Shown here in pieces: positions 36,408 to 45,423 of a DNA stretch of 64,000 nt. The stretch comes from Roseiarcus sp963709185. Its GTDB lineage: Bacteria > Pseudomonadota > Alphaproteobacteria > Rhizobiales > Beijerinckiaceae. Position 1 is the stretch's first letter, and every line of letters starts with the position of its first letter. The DNA is taken from positions 700,179 through 764,178 of the forward strand of contig CAVPVQ010000022.1 of NCBI GenBank assembly GCA_963709185.1. Direction: 5' to 3'. The translations under genes were made by a program, and so were the position numbers. The notes beneath the pieces are model-generated. The model was not told where the DNA came from. It did no database searches and worked only from the letters and a program-made list of their open reading frames with translations.

Positions 36408-37091
36408 TCACTGACTGAAGGCGCGCGCGAGCGCCTCCTTGATCGACTTGCCGACGATGTTGCGGCCGTCGCCGATGTTTCGTCGCATCGCTTCGCGCGC
36501 GCCGGCGGCGTCTCGCGCGCCGATGCGCTCCAGAATATCGAGATGCTGGGCGCAGGTGTTCTTGACGCGATCGGCAGCCTCGAAATCGATCATCCGGAAG
36601 ACCAGCAGCCGTTCGTTGATCGACTTGAGCTGCTCCAGCAGCGTCTCATTGCCAACCAGCGCGCCCAGCGTTTCGTGAAAGCCGGCGTCGAGTTCGGCGA
36701 GCTCCTCGACCTTTCGTTTCGGGCGCCGGCGCACGCCATTCCACGTTTTGGCCATTGCGGCGAGTTCGCTCTCCGGCGCGCCCGCCGTCGCCAGCGTTTC
36801 CACCGCGTAGAGCTCGAGCGCGAGCCTGACGTCGTAGAGTTCCTCCAACTCCTTGACCTTGACCTGCCGGACGGCGTAGCCGCGATTGTCCATGCGGCGC
36901 ACGAAGCCGTTGGTGGCGAGCACCCGCAACGCCTCGCGCACGGGGCTGCGGCTGACCCCGAATTCGCGGCACAGCAGGTCCTCGGTCAGGCGGTGCTCGG
37001 GCGGGTAACGCCAGGCGAGAATGCGCCCCTTGAGCGTTGCGACGATCGAGGCGCTGAAGGTCGAGGAATCTGGGGCCGCCGCGGCCGTCAT
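36408..37091 (-). CDS. GntR-family regulator with FCD domain
   Basis: A 227-residue transcription factor. The N-terminal winged helix has the typical PPEHRLTEDLLCREFGVSRS and PVREALRVLATNGFV. The C-terminal FCD ligand domain has LYDVRLALE, DAGFHETL and the metal-binding His residues expected. It precedes the DUF2877 gene on the same strand and follows an MmgE/PrpD gene. It is the only regulator near the carbamoyltransferase genes, so it is the likely controller of that island and responds to a small carboxylate or ureide. Confidence 0.92.
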   Translation of the reverse strand: MTAAAAPDSSTFSASIVATLKGRILAWRYPPEHRLTEDLLCREFGVSRSPVREALRVLATNGFVRRMDNRGYAVRQVKVKELEELYDVRLALELYAVETLATAGAPESELAAMAKTWNGVRRRPKRKVEELAELDAGFHETLGALVGNETLLEQLKSINERLLVFRMIDFEAADRVKNTCAQHLDILERIGARDAAGAREAMRRNIGDGRNIVGKSIKEALARAFSQ

Positions 37092-37251
37092 GTCGTCTCC
37101 AAAGCGAGTCCGGGTTCGGATTCATCATCGCATACAACACGATCAACCGGTAGGGCAACCGAATTGGATGCCTCGCGCCGCCCTTGCCTAATCATTGATC
37201 GTCAGGCGCCAAATTCGTGGGCGCCGCCGCATGCCAGGGAGAGGCGGAGGC

Positions 37252-38670
37252 TCAATGCTCCGGCGTCGCCGGCAGCAGGCGAGTGATTGCATTGTCGGCG
37301 GCGATCGACCACAGGCGGCGCAGGAGGCCGTCCGCTTCCGCCGCGTCGACGGCGTTTCCATAGAGCGCCAGCGACCGGGCTTTGGCCTCGATCTCGTGGC
37401 GCGACAATGTATTGCCGGGATCGCCTCTGGGCTCCTCGACGCGGCTGTGCAGTCGGCGCCCATCGGCGGTCGTCACCGAGACCTTGCCGATCCAGCGCGC
37501 GGGATAGGCGGCGTCGACCTCCGGATCGAAGCGCATCTCGACGCGATCGAGGAACGCGCGCGCCAGCGCGTCGTCGACTAAGCCGTCAAATTCCGTCATT
37601 CCCGCGCGACGATGGCTGGCGATCAGGGCAAGCGTCGCCGGCATCGAGAATTTCGCCTGGTGAACCGTCCGCGGATCTGTCACCGGACCGAGAACGTCGA
37701 GCGCGGCCTGATGAACATGCGCGGTGATTGTTTCGATGTCAGGCGGCTGGAGATCGCTCGCCTCGATCAGGCTCAGCAGCGCGTCGGCGGCCGGATGGGT
37801 GTGACGGCAGGACGCGTGGAACTTGAACGAGGTCTCCTTGAGCGCCCAGCGCTGACCGAGCCGGTCGGTGAGCTTCGCGGGATCGGCGTCGGACGACATG
37901 CCAGCGGCCATGCCTTGCGCGCCTTCGAGGATGCGTTTGGCGCCGGTGAAGCCTTCCTTGGCGAGGAAGGCCGCCATCAATCCGTCGCCGGCCGCCTTGG
38001 CGGTGTGCAATTGCTTGGAATCGGCTGCGTCGCGTAGGAACTCCCAAAGGCCCGCCGCCTGGGTGCCCGCCGAGCCGATCGCATCGAGCATCGCCGGTTG
38101 GGCGAGGCCGAGCAGCCGCCCGGCGGCCACCGCGGCGGCGATGGCGCCCGCCGTGCCGGTGGTGTGGAATACGCGGTAGTGCGAGCGGCCGAGGAACTCG
38201 CCGACGCGGATGCCGACTTCATATCCAGCGACCGCGGCGGCGAGGAATTCGCGGCCCGACGCGCCGATGTGCTGGGCGGTCGCCAGGGCCGCGGGAAACA
38301 CCACGGCGCCCGGATGAAACACCGACCCGTTGTGAACGTCGTCCTGCTCGGAAATATGCGACGACGCGGCGTTCATCATCGCGGCGAACAGCGGCGACGT
38401 CATCTTGCGGCAGATCAGAATCTCGGCGCTTCCGGTGGCCGGCCCCATCGCGTCGACATAACGTTGCAAGGCGACGATCGCGGGTCGCCCGGCGCCGGAG
38501 AGCGCCGACCCGGTCCAGTCGACGAAGAAATCGACACAGCGGTCCACGACATCAGCCGGGAGATGCTCGAAGCGAATACCGGCCGCGAACCCGGCGAGGT
38601 CGGCGCTTTCGCGGCCGGTGGCGTCGCGCATACGCGGATTTTTCTCGGGCGCTGCGCGACGTTCGTTCAC
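37252..38670 (-). CDS. MmgE/PrpD family protein (copy 1)
   Basis: A 472-residue member of the MmgE/PrpD family (2-methylcitrate dehydratase relatives). Recognisable parts are DWTGSALSGAGRP and SEQDDVHNGSVFHPGAVVFPA with the active-region His residues. AGYEVGIRVGEFLGRSHYRVFHTTGTAG and CRHTHPAADALL follow. The GTG at 38670 is used; an in-frame ATG at 38631 is an alternative. It sits 28 bases downstream of the M29 peptidase gene. The second copy at 40.9 kb is clearly diverged, so they probably act on different acids. The exact reaction is unknown. Confidence 0.9.
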   Translation of the reverse strand: MNERRAAPEKNPRMRDATGRESADLAGFAAGIRFEHLPADVVDRCVDFFVDWTGSALSGAGRPAIVALQRYVDAMGPATGSAEILICRKMTSPLFAAMMNAASSHISEQDDVHNGSVFHPGAVVFPAALATAQHIGASGREFLAAAVAGYEVGIRVGEFLGRSHYRVFHTTGTAGAIAAAVAAGRLLGLAQPAMLDAIGSAGTQAAGLWEFLRDAADSKQLHTAKAAGDGLMAAFLAKEGFTGAKRILEGAQGMAAGMSSDADPAKLTDRLGQRWALKETSFKFHASCRHTHPAADALLSLIEASDLQPPDIETITAHVHQAALDVLGPVTDPRTVHQAKFSMPATLALIASHRRAGMTEFDGLVDDALARAFLDRVEMRFDPEVDAAYPARWIGKVSVTTADGRRLHSRVEEPRGDPGNTLSRHEIEAKARSLALYGNAVDAAEADGLLRRLWSIAADNAITRLLPATPEH

Positions 38671-38698
38671 GGTCGCGGTCTCATGTCGAAGGCGCCCC

Positions 38699-39955
38699 TC
38701 ATGCCCACTCGCCCTTGCGGAACACTGGCGTACGGTGGCCGTCGGCGTGAACGCCGTCGATGTCGATGCTCTCCGAGCCGATCATCCAGTCGATGTGGAT
38801 GAGGCTCTTGTTGCCGCCCCGCGCGGCGATCTGCTCGGGGCTGAGATGCGCGCCATCGAGGAAACACTTCGAATAGCACTGGCCGAGCGCGATGTGGCAG
38901 GCGGCGTTCTCGTCGAACAACGTGTTGAAGAACAGCAGCCCGCTCCTGGCGATCGGCGAGGAATTTGGCACCAGCGCCACCTCGCCGAGACGGCGCGCGC
39001 CCTCGTCGGTGTCCAGCACCTTGTTCAGCACCGCTTCGCCGCGGGCCGCCTTCGCCTCGACGATGCCTCCCGCCTCGAAGCGGACCGCGATGCCGTCGAT
39101 CAGCGTGCCCTGGTAGGACAGCGGCTTGGTGCTGACGACATGCCCCTCCACCCGACGGGCGTGCGGCGTGGTGAAGACCTCCTCGGTTGGGATGTTCGGG
39201 TTGCAGGTGACGCCGTTCTTGGCGGTCGAGGCGCCGCCCTGCCACTCGTGGCCATCGGCGAGGCCGATCGTCAGGTCCGTGCCCGGCCCCGAGTAGTGCA
39301 GCGCCTCAAACTTCTGGCCGTTCAGCCATTCGGTCCGCTCGCGCAGCCGGGCGTTGTGCGCGGCCCACGCCGCCACCGGATCGTCCGCATCGATGCGCGA
39401 GGCGGCGAAAATCGCGTCGGCCAGCTTCGCCACCGCGATGTCTTCGCCATCGCTGGGAAACACCTGCTTCGCCCATGACGCGCCGGGATAGGCGACGATA
39501 TTCCAGTTGATGTCGAAGCCGGCGATCTTTTCGAGCGCCGGTTGATAGGCGATGGAATTGGCCTTGTTGGCGCGCGCCACTTTGGCTGGGTCCTCGCCGG
39601 AAAGCAGCATCGGATTGTCGCCGACAATGGCCAGCCGGGCGGCGCCCGCGGCGAAGGCCTTGGCGACGCCGTCATAAAGCCAGCCGGCGGCGCGATCGTA
39701 GCTCTCGTCCGCCCCGAAGCGATAGCGCGAAAGCGTGATCTCTTCGTCCGACAGGATCGGGACGACGAGGCCGGCGCCGGCCTTGTAGGCATGCTCGACA
39801 ATCCGCCGCACCAGCGGCAGCGCCGTGACTGGGGCCGTCAGGAACAGGTCCTGTCCGGCCTTCAGATTCAACCCGACCTTGACCGCCACCTCGGCGAGCC
39901 TGTCGAGCTTCACCGGGTCGATCGGTGGGGAGATGTTGCGTTGCTGAGCAGTCAT
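38699..39955 (-). CDS. M29-family aminopeptidase (AmpS/PepS-like)
   Basis: A 418-residue metallo-aminopeptidase. The M29 metal-binding region is present: Glu and His in EEVFTTPHARRVEG, then ACHIALG, then IHIDWMIGSESIDIDG near the C-terminus. No signal peptide is seen, so it is cytoplasmic. Placement between MmgE/PrpD and metallo-beta-lactamase genes suggests it trims an amide or aminoacyl intermediate of the pathway rather than serving general peptide turnover; that is inference. Confidence 0.92.
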   Translation of the reverse strand: MTAQQRNISPPIDPVKLDRLAEVAVKVGLNLKAGQDLFLTAPVTALPLVRRIVEHAYKAGAGLVVPILSDEEITLSRYRFGADESYDRAAGWLYDGVAKAFAAGAARLAIVGDNPMLLSGEDPAKVARANKANSIAYQPALEKIAGFDINWNIVAYPGASWAKQVFPSDGEDIAVAKLADAIFAASRIDADDPVAAWAAHNARLRERTEWLNGQKFEALHYSGPGTDLTIGLADGHEWQGGASTAKNGVTCNPNIPTEEVFTTPHARRVEGHVVSTKPLSYQGTLIDGIAVRFEAGGIVEAKAARGEAVLNKVLDTDEGARRLGEVALVPNSSPIARSGLLFFNTLFDENAACHIALGQCYSKCFLDGAHLSPEQIAARGGNKSLIHIDWMIGSESIDIDGVHADGHRTPVFRKGEWA

Positions 39956-40078
39956 GGGAATCCAGCCCGAAAGGTTTGATTGTCGATGCGCAATTGCGTT
40001 GGCGATTCATATTACGAAGGTCCGGCGCGGTCACCTGCGCCTGCCGGCGGCGTTATGACCGGAGGCCGACTCGGCAGC

Positions 40079-40903
40079 TCAGGAAATCGCGCTCCGCGGC
40101 TTCGGCGCGACGTCGAGACGCACGGCGACGCCCTCAAGGTCGGGACGCGGCGACGGATAGAGCCGCATCACCAGGGGATCATGCCCCGGCACGATATGCT
40201 CGGCGCTTGGCGCCACCGCGCGCAGCTTGTCGTAGCCTTCCAGCGTGTCGCCGATATGGAAGGTCGTGGTGAACGGCCGGCCGCTTTCCATGTTCTCGTA
40301 GTAATGGGTGACGTCAGAAGCCAGCACCACCCAGCCGCGCTCGGTATGGACGCTGACGAACTGCAGCCCCGCCGAGTGCCCCCCCGCCAGATGCAGACGC
40401 AGGCCCGGCGCCAGTTCCGCGTCCCCGCTATGGAACACCACGCGCCCGCGATAGTTGAGCCGCACCATGCCGACGACGTCCTCGACCTCGAAGGCGTGCG
40501 ACAGGAAGGGATGGCGCATGTATTTGCCCGTGGCGTAGGCAAGTTCGGGCTCCTGCAGGTGAAACCGCGCCTTGGGAAACCGGTCGAAATTGCCGACGTG
40601 GTCGTAGTGGAGATGGGTGAGGATGACGTCCTCGACGTCCTCGGCGCGGATGTCGAAGAGCGCGAGCGCCTCGACGGGATTGCGCAGATAGGTGCGCTTG
40701 CGGCGCGCCGACACCTCCGCGGTGAAGCCGCAATCGATGACGAACCGCCGCTGGGGGCCAATCGCCAGCCAGCAGAAGTAATCCATCGGCATCGGCCCGT
40801 CATGGGGATCGCCGCCGATGAAATTGTCCTGCCGCCGACCTTCGCGGGTGGCGTAGCGGATCGCGTAGACCTGATAGTTCGGCGGGCGCGCGGCGTCAGT
40901 CAT
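40079..40903 (-). CDS. Metallo-beta-lactamase hydrolase, AHL-lactonase-like (copy 1)
   Basis: A 274-residue cytoplasmic hydrolase with the dinuclear metal motif HLHYDHVGNFDRF. Further ligands are in LAGGHSAG and the Asp of LASDVTHYYEN. The family includes N-acyl homoserine lactonases but also many lactonases of catabolic pathways. It lies between two MmgE/PrpD genes on the same strand, favouring a catabolic lactonase or ester hydrolase. Confidence 0.88.
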   Translation of the reverse strand: MTDAARPPNYQVYAIRYATREGRRQDNFIGGDPHDGPMPMDYFCWLAIGPQRRFVIDCGFTAEVSARRKRTYLRNPVEALALFDIRAEDVEDVILTHLHYDHVGNFDRFPKARFHLQEPELAYATGKYMRHPFLSHAFEVEDVVGMVRLNYRGRVVFHSGDAELAPGLRLHLAGGHSAGLQFVSVHTERGWVVLASDVTHYYENMESGRPFTTTFHIGDTLEGYDKLRAVAPSAEHIVPGHDPLVMRLYPSPRPDLEGVAVRLDVAPKPRSAIS

Positions 40904-40946
40904 GGCGCTGCGCCAGCTTCACATTCGGCAGGCGACTGCCCATCGC

Positions 40947-42356
40947 CTACGCCCTTCGCGCCTGGACGGCTGGCGCGTTGGTCAGGCGCATCAGCGCGCC
41001 GACGTCGTCGCTCTCTTCGAGATCGTCGACCGCCGCCTCGAGCGCGCGCGCCGCGGCGGCGCCAAGCACCGCCGACGCCGCGCTGTGGAAGCGGCGGCGA
41101 ACGAGATCGACGTCCGCCGGGATGACGTTGGCGAGCCGCCGCGAGAGGACCTGCCCGTCGTTTAGCCGGATGGTCACCTCGCCGCCTTGCTTGCCGGGGA
41201 ACGCGGCGGTGAAGTCGTCCCGCGCCTCCACCTTGATTTTGGCGGCGAGCGCCAGCAGCGCCGCATCATCGAGATTGCGATAGCTCGCCTCGGTCACCGC
41301 GCCGCTCAGTAGTGCGCTGGCGACGGCGTAATGAATGCTCATCTTGGCCTGCAGCACGCGGGCGAACGGTCCGGGATAGTCGCAGCCCGGATAGTCCCTT
41401 GCGGCGCGCGAGACGCCGACGTCCACCGAAACGATCGCCCGAGGGTCGATGCGCGCCTCTTTCGCCAGCGCGACGGCGGCGAGGCAGGGCGTCTGGGCGA
41501 AGTTGCACACCGGAACCGGCTTGAAGAAGACCGAGATGATCTCCGGCTCCCCGTCGAACAGGCGAACATCGGGGGCGCGATGGTCGGGGCGATACGCCGT
41601 CAGCAATCCCGCTTCGCCGTCGAGCGCCTTTTCGGACCCGTGCGCGCCGAGCGCGGCGAGCTGGGCGGCCATCAGTCCGTTGCGGGCCGCAATGCCGGCC
41701 TCGAAGAACATTTCGTCGGCGCCGGTATGCGGCCACTGGTTCTGCCCGCCGACCATGTTGGCCGCCAGCGACAGCGCGCTGGCGGTCGCCGCTTGGTCGA
41801 GACCGAGCAGGCGGCTGCAGGCCGCCGCGCCGGCCAGCGGACCGGTGAACCCGGTCGGGCGGAAGGTGCGGGCGAATTCCGGGGTGACCAGCGCGCGGCC
41901 GATGCGGCCGCCGACTTCATAGCCGACGACGGCGGCGGCCGCGAAGCTGCGTCCGTCGATGCGACGCTGCTGCGCCAGCGCCAGCAGCGGCGGCAGCACG
42001 ACGATGCCGAGGTGGCTGACGCTGCCGGTGTGCATGTCCTCGCGCACCAGCCCATGACCGGCGACGCTGTTAGCGAACGCCGCGTCGCCGGCCGGCGCAG
42101 TGATGGTCGTCCCGACGATCGAGCATGGACCCGCGCCGGCTGTCGCAAGCGCAGCCGCCTGCCTCGCCCAGGGAAGCGAATGGGCCTCGAACGCGCAGGC
42201 GAGGAAGTCGAGCAGGCAGAGCCTCAGCTTTTCGCGCGCCGTCGCCGAAATGTCCTCGACGCGTTTGGCGACGAGCGCGGCGGCGAGGCGGCCGGCGAGC
42301 GGGCGATCAGCGGTCGGCGGCGCTTCAGCATGCGCCAGGGCGGCGGAACTCGGCAT
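40947..42356 (-). CDS. MmgE/PrpD family protein (copy 2)
   Basis: A 469-residue second MmgE/PrpD protein. It has LLDFLACAFEAHSLPWARQAA, then AGHGLVREDMHTGSVSHLGIV, and YEVGGRIGRALVTPEFARTFRPTGFTG in segments. It is clearly homologous to the copy at 37.3 kb but much diverged, so this is not a recent duplication. It begins the run MmgE-2, lactonase, M29, MmgE-1, and starts 88 bases downstream of the LysR gene on the same strand. Substrate unknown; dehydration or isomerisation of a small polycarboxylate is the family role. Confidence 0.9.
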   Translation of the reverse strand: MPSSAALAHAEAPPTADRPLAGRLAAALVAKRVEDISATAREKLRLCLLDFLACAFEAHSLPWARQAAALATAGAGPCSIVGTTITAPAGDAAFANSVAGHGLVREDMHTGSVSHLGIVVLPPLLALAQQRRIDGRSFAAAAVVGYEVGGRIGRALVTPEFARTFRPTGFTGPLAGAAACSRLLGLDQAATASALSLAANMVGGQNQWPHTGADEMFFEAGIAARNGLMAAQLAALGAHGSEKALDGEAGLLTAYRPDHRAPDVRLFDGEPEIISVFFKPVPVCNFAQTPCLAAVALAKEARIDPRAIVSVDVGVSRAARDYPGCDYPGPFARVLQAKMSIHYAVASALLSGAVTEASYRNLDDAALLALAAKIKVEARDDFTAAFPGKQGGEVTIRLNDGQVLSRRLANVIPADVDLVRRRFHSAASAVLGAAAARALEAAVDDLEESDDVGALMRLTNAPAVQARRA

Positions 42357-42444
42357 CAGGACCTCCCAAAATGGGCTTCGTCGGGTCGTTCCCGACTCTC
42401 ACTCTCGCCTTGCGCGATTGGCGAGTCATTTTTCCGTGCACGGA

Positions 42445-43362
42445 TCACGGGCGTTGGTCGTTGCCGCGAAGAATGGTCTGGACCTCTTCGCGGATCAGCC
42501 GCGCGACGAGGCGCGTCGCGACGCTCATCGGCCGCTGCGTCGAGGTCGCCAGCAGCAGCTCGCGCTTGAGGGTCGGGTTGGTGAGCGTCCAGCTCCGGAT
42601 GCGGCCGGCGTTCAACAGATGTTTGACGGCGCCCTCGGACAGCACGGTATAGCCGACGCCGCGCTCGACGAGACTGAGCGTCGAGGGCATTGCGTCGACC
42701 TCGAAAGCGATGCGGGCGACGACCCCGAGCTTCTCGAGTTCGCCGTCGATCAGCACCCTCAGGCCGTGCGGCCGGGCCGGCAGGATGACCGGAATCTCGG
42801 CGAGCCGCTCCGTGGCCACGCTGTCGCCGCCGAGCCCCGCGGGATCGCTGACCGCGCCCAGGAGGATCAGTTCGTCGGACAGCAGCGGCTCGGTGGCGAG
42901 CGTCGACAAGCGCGGCGCCTGATAGACGATGCCGATGTCGACGCGCCCGGTCGACAGCCATTCCGCGACATGGCCGCTGAAGCCCTCAGCCAGATGGAGC
43001 AGGATGTCGGGAAAGACTTCGCGGCAGCGCAACACCAGCGGCCCGGTCAGCATCCAGCCGATCGACGGCGGCATGGCGATGGCGACCCGTCCCTTGGGCA
43101 CTGCGCGCAGCGAACCGATCTCCAGGCGGGCCTTGCCGACCAGGCTGACGACGCCCTGGGCGTAAGTCTCCAGAAGCTTGCCGGCTTCCGAGAGCACCAC
43201 GCCGCGGCCATTGCGATAGAGCAGTTCGACGCCGAGGTCGGATTCGAGAAGCTTGATCTGACGGCTGAGAATGGGCTGGGCGACCGACAATCGCACCGCC
43301 GCCTTCGAGAAACTCCCGGACTCGGCGACTCCAAGAAAGTAACTGAGCTGCTTCAATTCCAT
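42445..43362 (-). CDS. LysR-family transcriptional regulator
   Basis: A 305-residue LysR protein. The N-terminal helix-turn-helix is evident in MELKQLSYFLGVAESGSFSK and LSVAQPILSRQIKLLE. The rest is the co-inducer-binding domain with IVYQAPRLS and ILPARPHGLRVLID. The ATG at 43362 gives the canonical LysR N-terminus; longer in-frame sequence upstream is not protein-like. It lies between the ALDH module and the MmgE/PrpD module, on the same strand as both. Confidence 0.93.
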   Translation of the reverse strand: MELKQLSYFLGVAESGSFSKAAVRLSVAQPILSRQIKLLESDLGVELLYRNGRGVVLSEAGKLLETYAQGVVSLVGKARLEIGSLRAVPKGRVAIAMPPSIGWMLTGPLVLRCREVFPDILLHLAEGFSGHVAEWLSTGRVDIGIVYQAPRLSTLATEPLLSDELILLGAVSDPAGLGGDSVATERLAEIPVILPARPHGLRVLIDGELEKLGVVARIAFEVDAMPSTLSLVERGVGYTVLSEGAVKHLLNAGRIRSWTLTNPTLKRELLLATSTQRPMSVATRLVARLIREEVQTILRGNDQRP

Positions 43363-43457
43363 ACAAAAATGCCCTGAGCCGGCGGGGCTCGGCGTTCGAG
43401 CAATTGAATATGGAAGGTTATCAACCATGGTCGGGGTCTGCAACGGTGCGCCCGCCG

Positions 43458-44936
43458 CTAGCGCTGGACGAAGGGATTGGCGACCTCGCCGACCGTATCG
43501 ATCCACACGCTCTTTTCCTGGAGATATTCGCGAATCGCCGTCAGGCCGCTCTCGCGCCCGATGCCGGAGCGCTTGTAGCCGCCGAACGGCGACAGAAAGC
43601 TGATCGCCCGATAGGTGTTGACCCAAACCGTGCCGGCTTCCAGCCGTTGCGCCATGGTGAAGGCCGTGCCGATGTTTTGCGTCCATACGCCGGCGGCGAG
43701 CCCGTACTGGGTGTCGTTGGCGATCTGGATCGCTTCCTCGGCGTCATCGAAGGCGATCACCGACAGAACCGGGCCGAACACTTCCTCCTGGGCGATCCGC
43801 ATCGTCGGTTTGACGCCGACGAACACGGTCGGCTCGACGAACCAGCCATTGCCGCATTCGGGGCGGGTCGCCGCGCCGCCGCCAAGCACGCATTCGGCGC
43901 CTTCGTTCCTGGCGATATCGATGTAGCCCAGCACCTTCTTGTATTGCGGCTGGGTGGTCACTGGTCCGACCTGGGTGGTGTCGAGCAGCGGGTCGCCCAT
44001 CCGCGCGGTGCGCCCGAGGGCGACCAGCCGATCGACGAACTCGTCGTGAATCGAGCGATGGATCAGCGCCCGCGAGCCAGCGATGCAGGTCTGGCCCGTC
44101 GCGGCGAAAATGCCGGACACGACGCCCTTGACGGCGTTGTCGAGCACGGCGTCCTTGAACACGATGTTGGCCGATTTGCCGCCGAGCTCCAGGGTGACCG
44201 GCTTGATCGACCGGGCGGCCAGTTCGTAGACGCTCTGTCCGGTGCGGTCGCCGCCGGTGAAGGCGATCTTGGCGACCTGCGGGTGCGAAACCAGCCGCTC
44301 GCCGATCTCCGAGCCAAAACCGGTGACGATGTTGACGACGCCGGGCGGGAAGCCGGCCTTCTCGAACAGCTTGCCGAATTCCAGCGCCGAGACCGATGAG
44401 AACTCGGACGGTTTCCAGACGATTGTGTTTCCGGCGGCCAGCGCCGGAGCGAGCTTCCAGGTCGCCAGCATCAGCGGCGAATTCCACGGCGTGATCGCCG
44501 CGACGACGCCCAGCGGCTCCTCGCGCGTGAAGTTGACCATGCCCGGCTTGTCGATCGGGATCACGCGCCCTTCGATCTTGTCGGCGAGCCCGCCGAAATA
44601 GTTGAACCACTGCGGGATATAGCGCAGTTGCGTCCGCATCTCGGTGATCAGCTTGCCGTTGTCGCGGGTCTCGATCTCGGCGAGTCGGTCGGCCTCGATC
44701 GCAATCAGATCGGCGAGCCGGCGCAACAGCGCGCCGCGCGCGGTCGCGCTGATCTGACTCCAGGCCGGCGCGCGGAAAGCCTTGCGCGCCGCCTCGACCG
44801 CGCGGTCGACGTCGGCCGCCGCGGCGCGGGGCGCCAGCGCCCATGCAGCGCCGAGGAACGGGTTGTCGCTTTCGAAGGTCTCGCCGCTCGCGGCGTCAAC
44901 CCATTCGCCGCCGATCAGCATTCTGTATCGATTCAT
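43458..44936 (-). CDS. NAD(P)-dependent aldehyde dehydrogenase
   Basis: A 492-residue ALDH. Family features are PWNSPLMLATWKLAPALAAG (cofactor site), FTGGDRTGQ, the catalytic Glu in LELGGKSANIV, and the catalytic Cys in ATGQTCIAGSR. EEVFGPVLSVI follows near the C-terminus. It resembles betaine/phenylacetaldehyde-type dehydrogenases. The ATG at 44936 is chosen because GGAG lies about 8 bases upstream. It is 32 bases downstream of the CMD-family gene. Confidence 0.94.
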   Translation of the reverse strand: MNRYRMLIGGEWVDAASGETFESDNPFLGAAWALAPRAAAADVDRAVEAARKAFRAPAWSQISATARGALLRRLADLIAIEADRLAEIETRDNGKLITEMRTQLRYIPQWFNYFGGLADKIEGRVIPIDKPGMVNFTREEPLGVVAAITPWNSPLMLATWKLAPALAAGNTIVWKPSEFSSVSALEFGKLFEKAGFPPGVVNIVTGFGSEIGERLVSHPQVAKIAFTGGDRTGQSVYELAARSIKPVTLELGGKSANIVFKDAVLDNAVKGVVSGIFAATGQTCIAGSRALIHRSIHDEFVDRLVALGRTARMGDPLLDTTQVGPVTTQPQYKKVLGYIDIARNEGAECVLGGGAATRPECGNGWFVEPTVFVGVKPTMRIAQEEVFGPVLSVIAFDDAEEAIQIANDTQYGLAAGVWTQNIGTAFTMAQRLEAGTVWVNTYRAISFLSPFGGYKRSGIGRESGLTAIREYLQEKSVWIDTVGEVANPFVQR

Positions 44937-44968
44937 GACGGCGCTCCGCGCGTGCAAGACGGCCAGCC

Positions 44969-45352
44969 TCAGGCGCCTTTTTCGACTTCCGCAAACGCTT
45001 CACGCGCGATGCGGAACGAGTCAACGCCGGCCGGGATGCCGGCGTAGATCGCGACCTGCATGAACACTTCGCGGATCTCGTCCTTGGTGACGCCGTTCTT
45101 CAACGCGCCCTTGACGTGCATCTTGAGCTCGTGCGGGCGGTTGAGACAACTGATCATCGCGAGGTTCAACATGCTGCGGGTCTTGTGAGACAGCCCCTCG
45201 CGACCCCAGACCGCGCCCCAGCAATATTCGGTGGTCAATTCCTGCATCGGTCGGTTGAAATCGTCGGCCGAGGCGAACGACTTCTCGACGAACTCGGCTC
45301 CCAGCACCTGCTTGCGAATCGCAAGGCCGCGATCAAAGACTTCCTTGCTCAT
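44969..45352 (-). CDS. Carboxymuconolactone-decarboxylase family protein
   Basis: A 127-residue all-helical protein of the CMD/PcaC family. The core stretch SMLNLAMISCLNRPHELKMH with KGALKNGVTKDEIREVFMQ fits PcaC-like decarboxylases. YAGIPAGVDSFR follows near the C-terminus. It has no AhpD-type CxxC pair, so a peroxidase role is unlikely. It sits between ALDH and HIBADH genes; 4-carboxymuconolactone decarboxylation itself is not implied by context. Confidence 0.9.
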   Translation of the reverse strand: MSKEVFDRGLAIRKQVLGAEFVEKSFASADDFNRPMQELTTEYCWGAVWGREGLSHKTRSMLNLAMISCLNRPHELKMHVKGALKNGVTKDEIREVFMQVAIYAGIPAGVDSFRIAREAFAEVEKGA

Positions 45353-45423
45353 GGCGTTCTCCTGTTGTTGCCGACGGTCCGGCGGTCGAGGCCCGACGCG
45401 TCGCTGCGAAAACTGTCGAAGGG

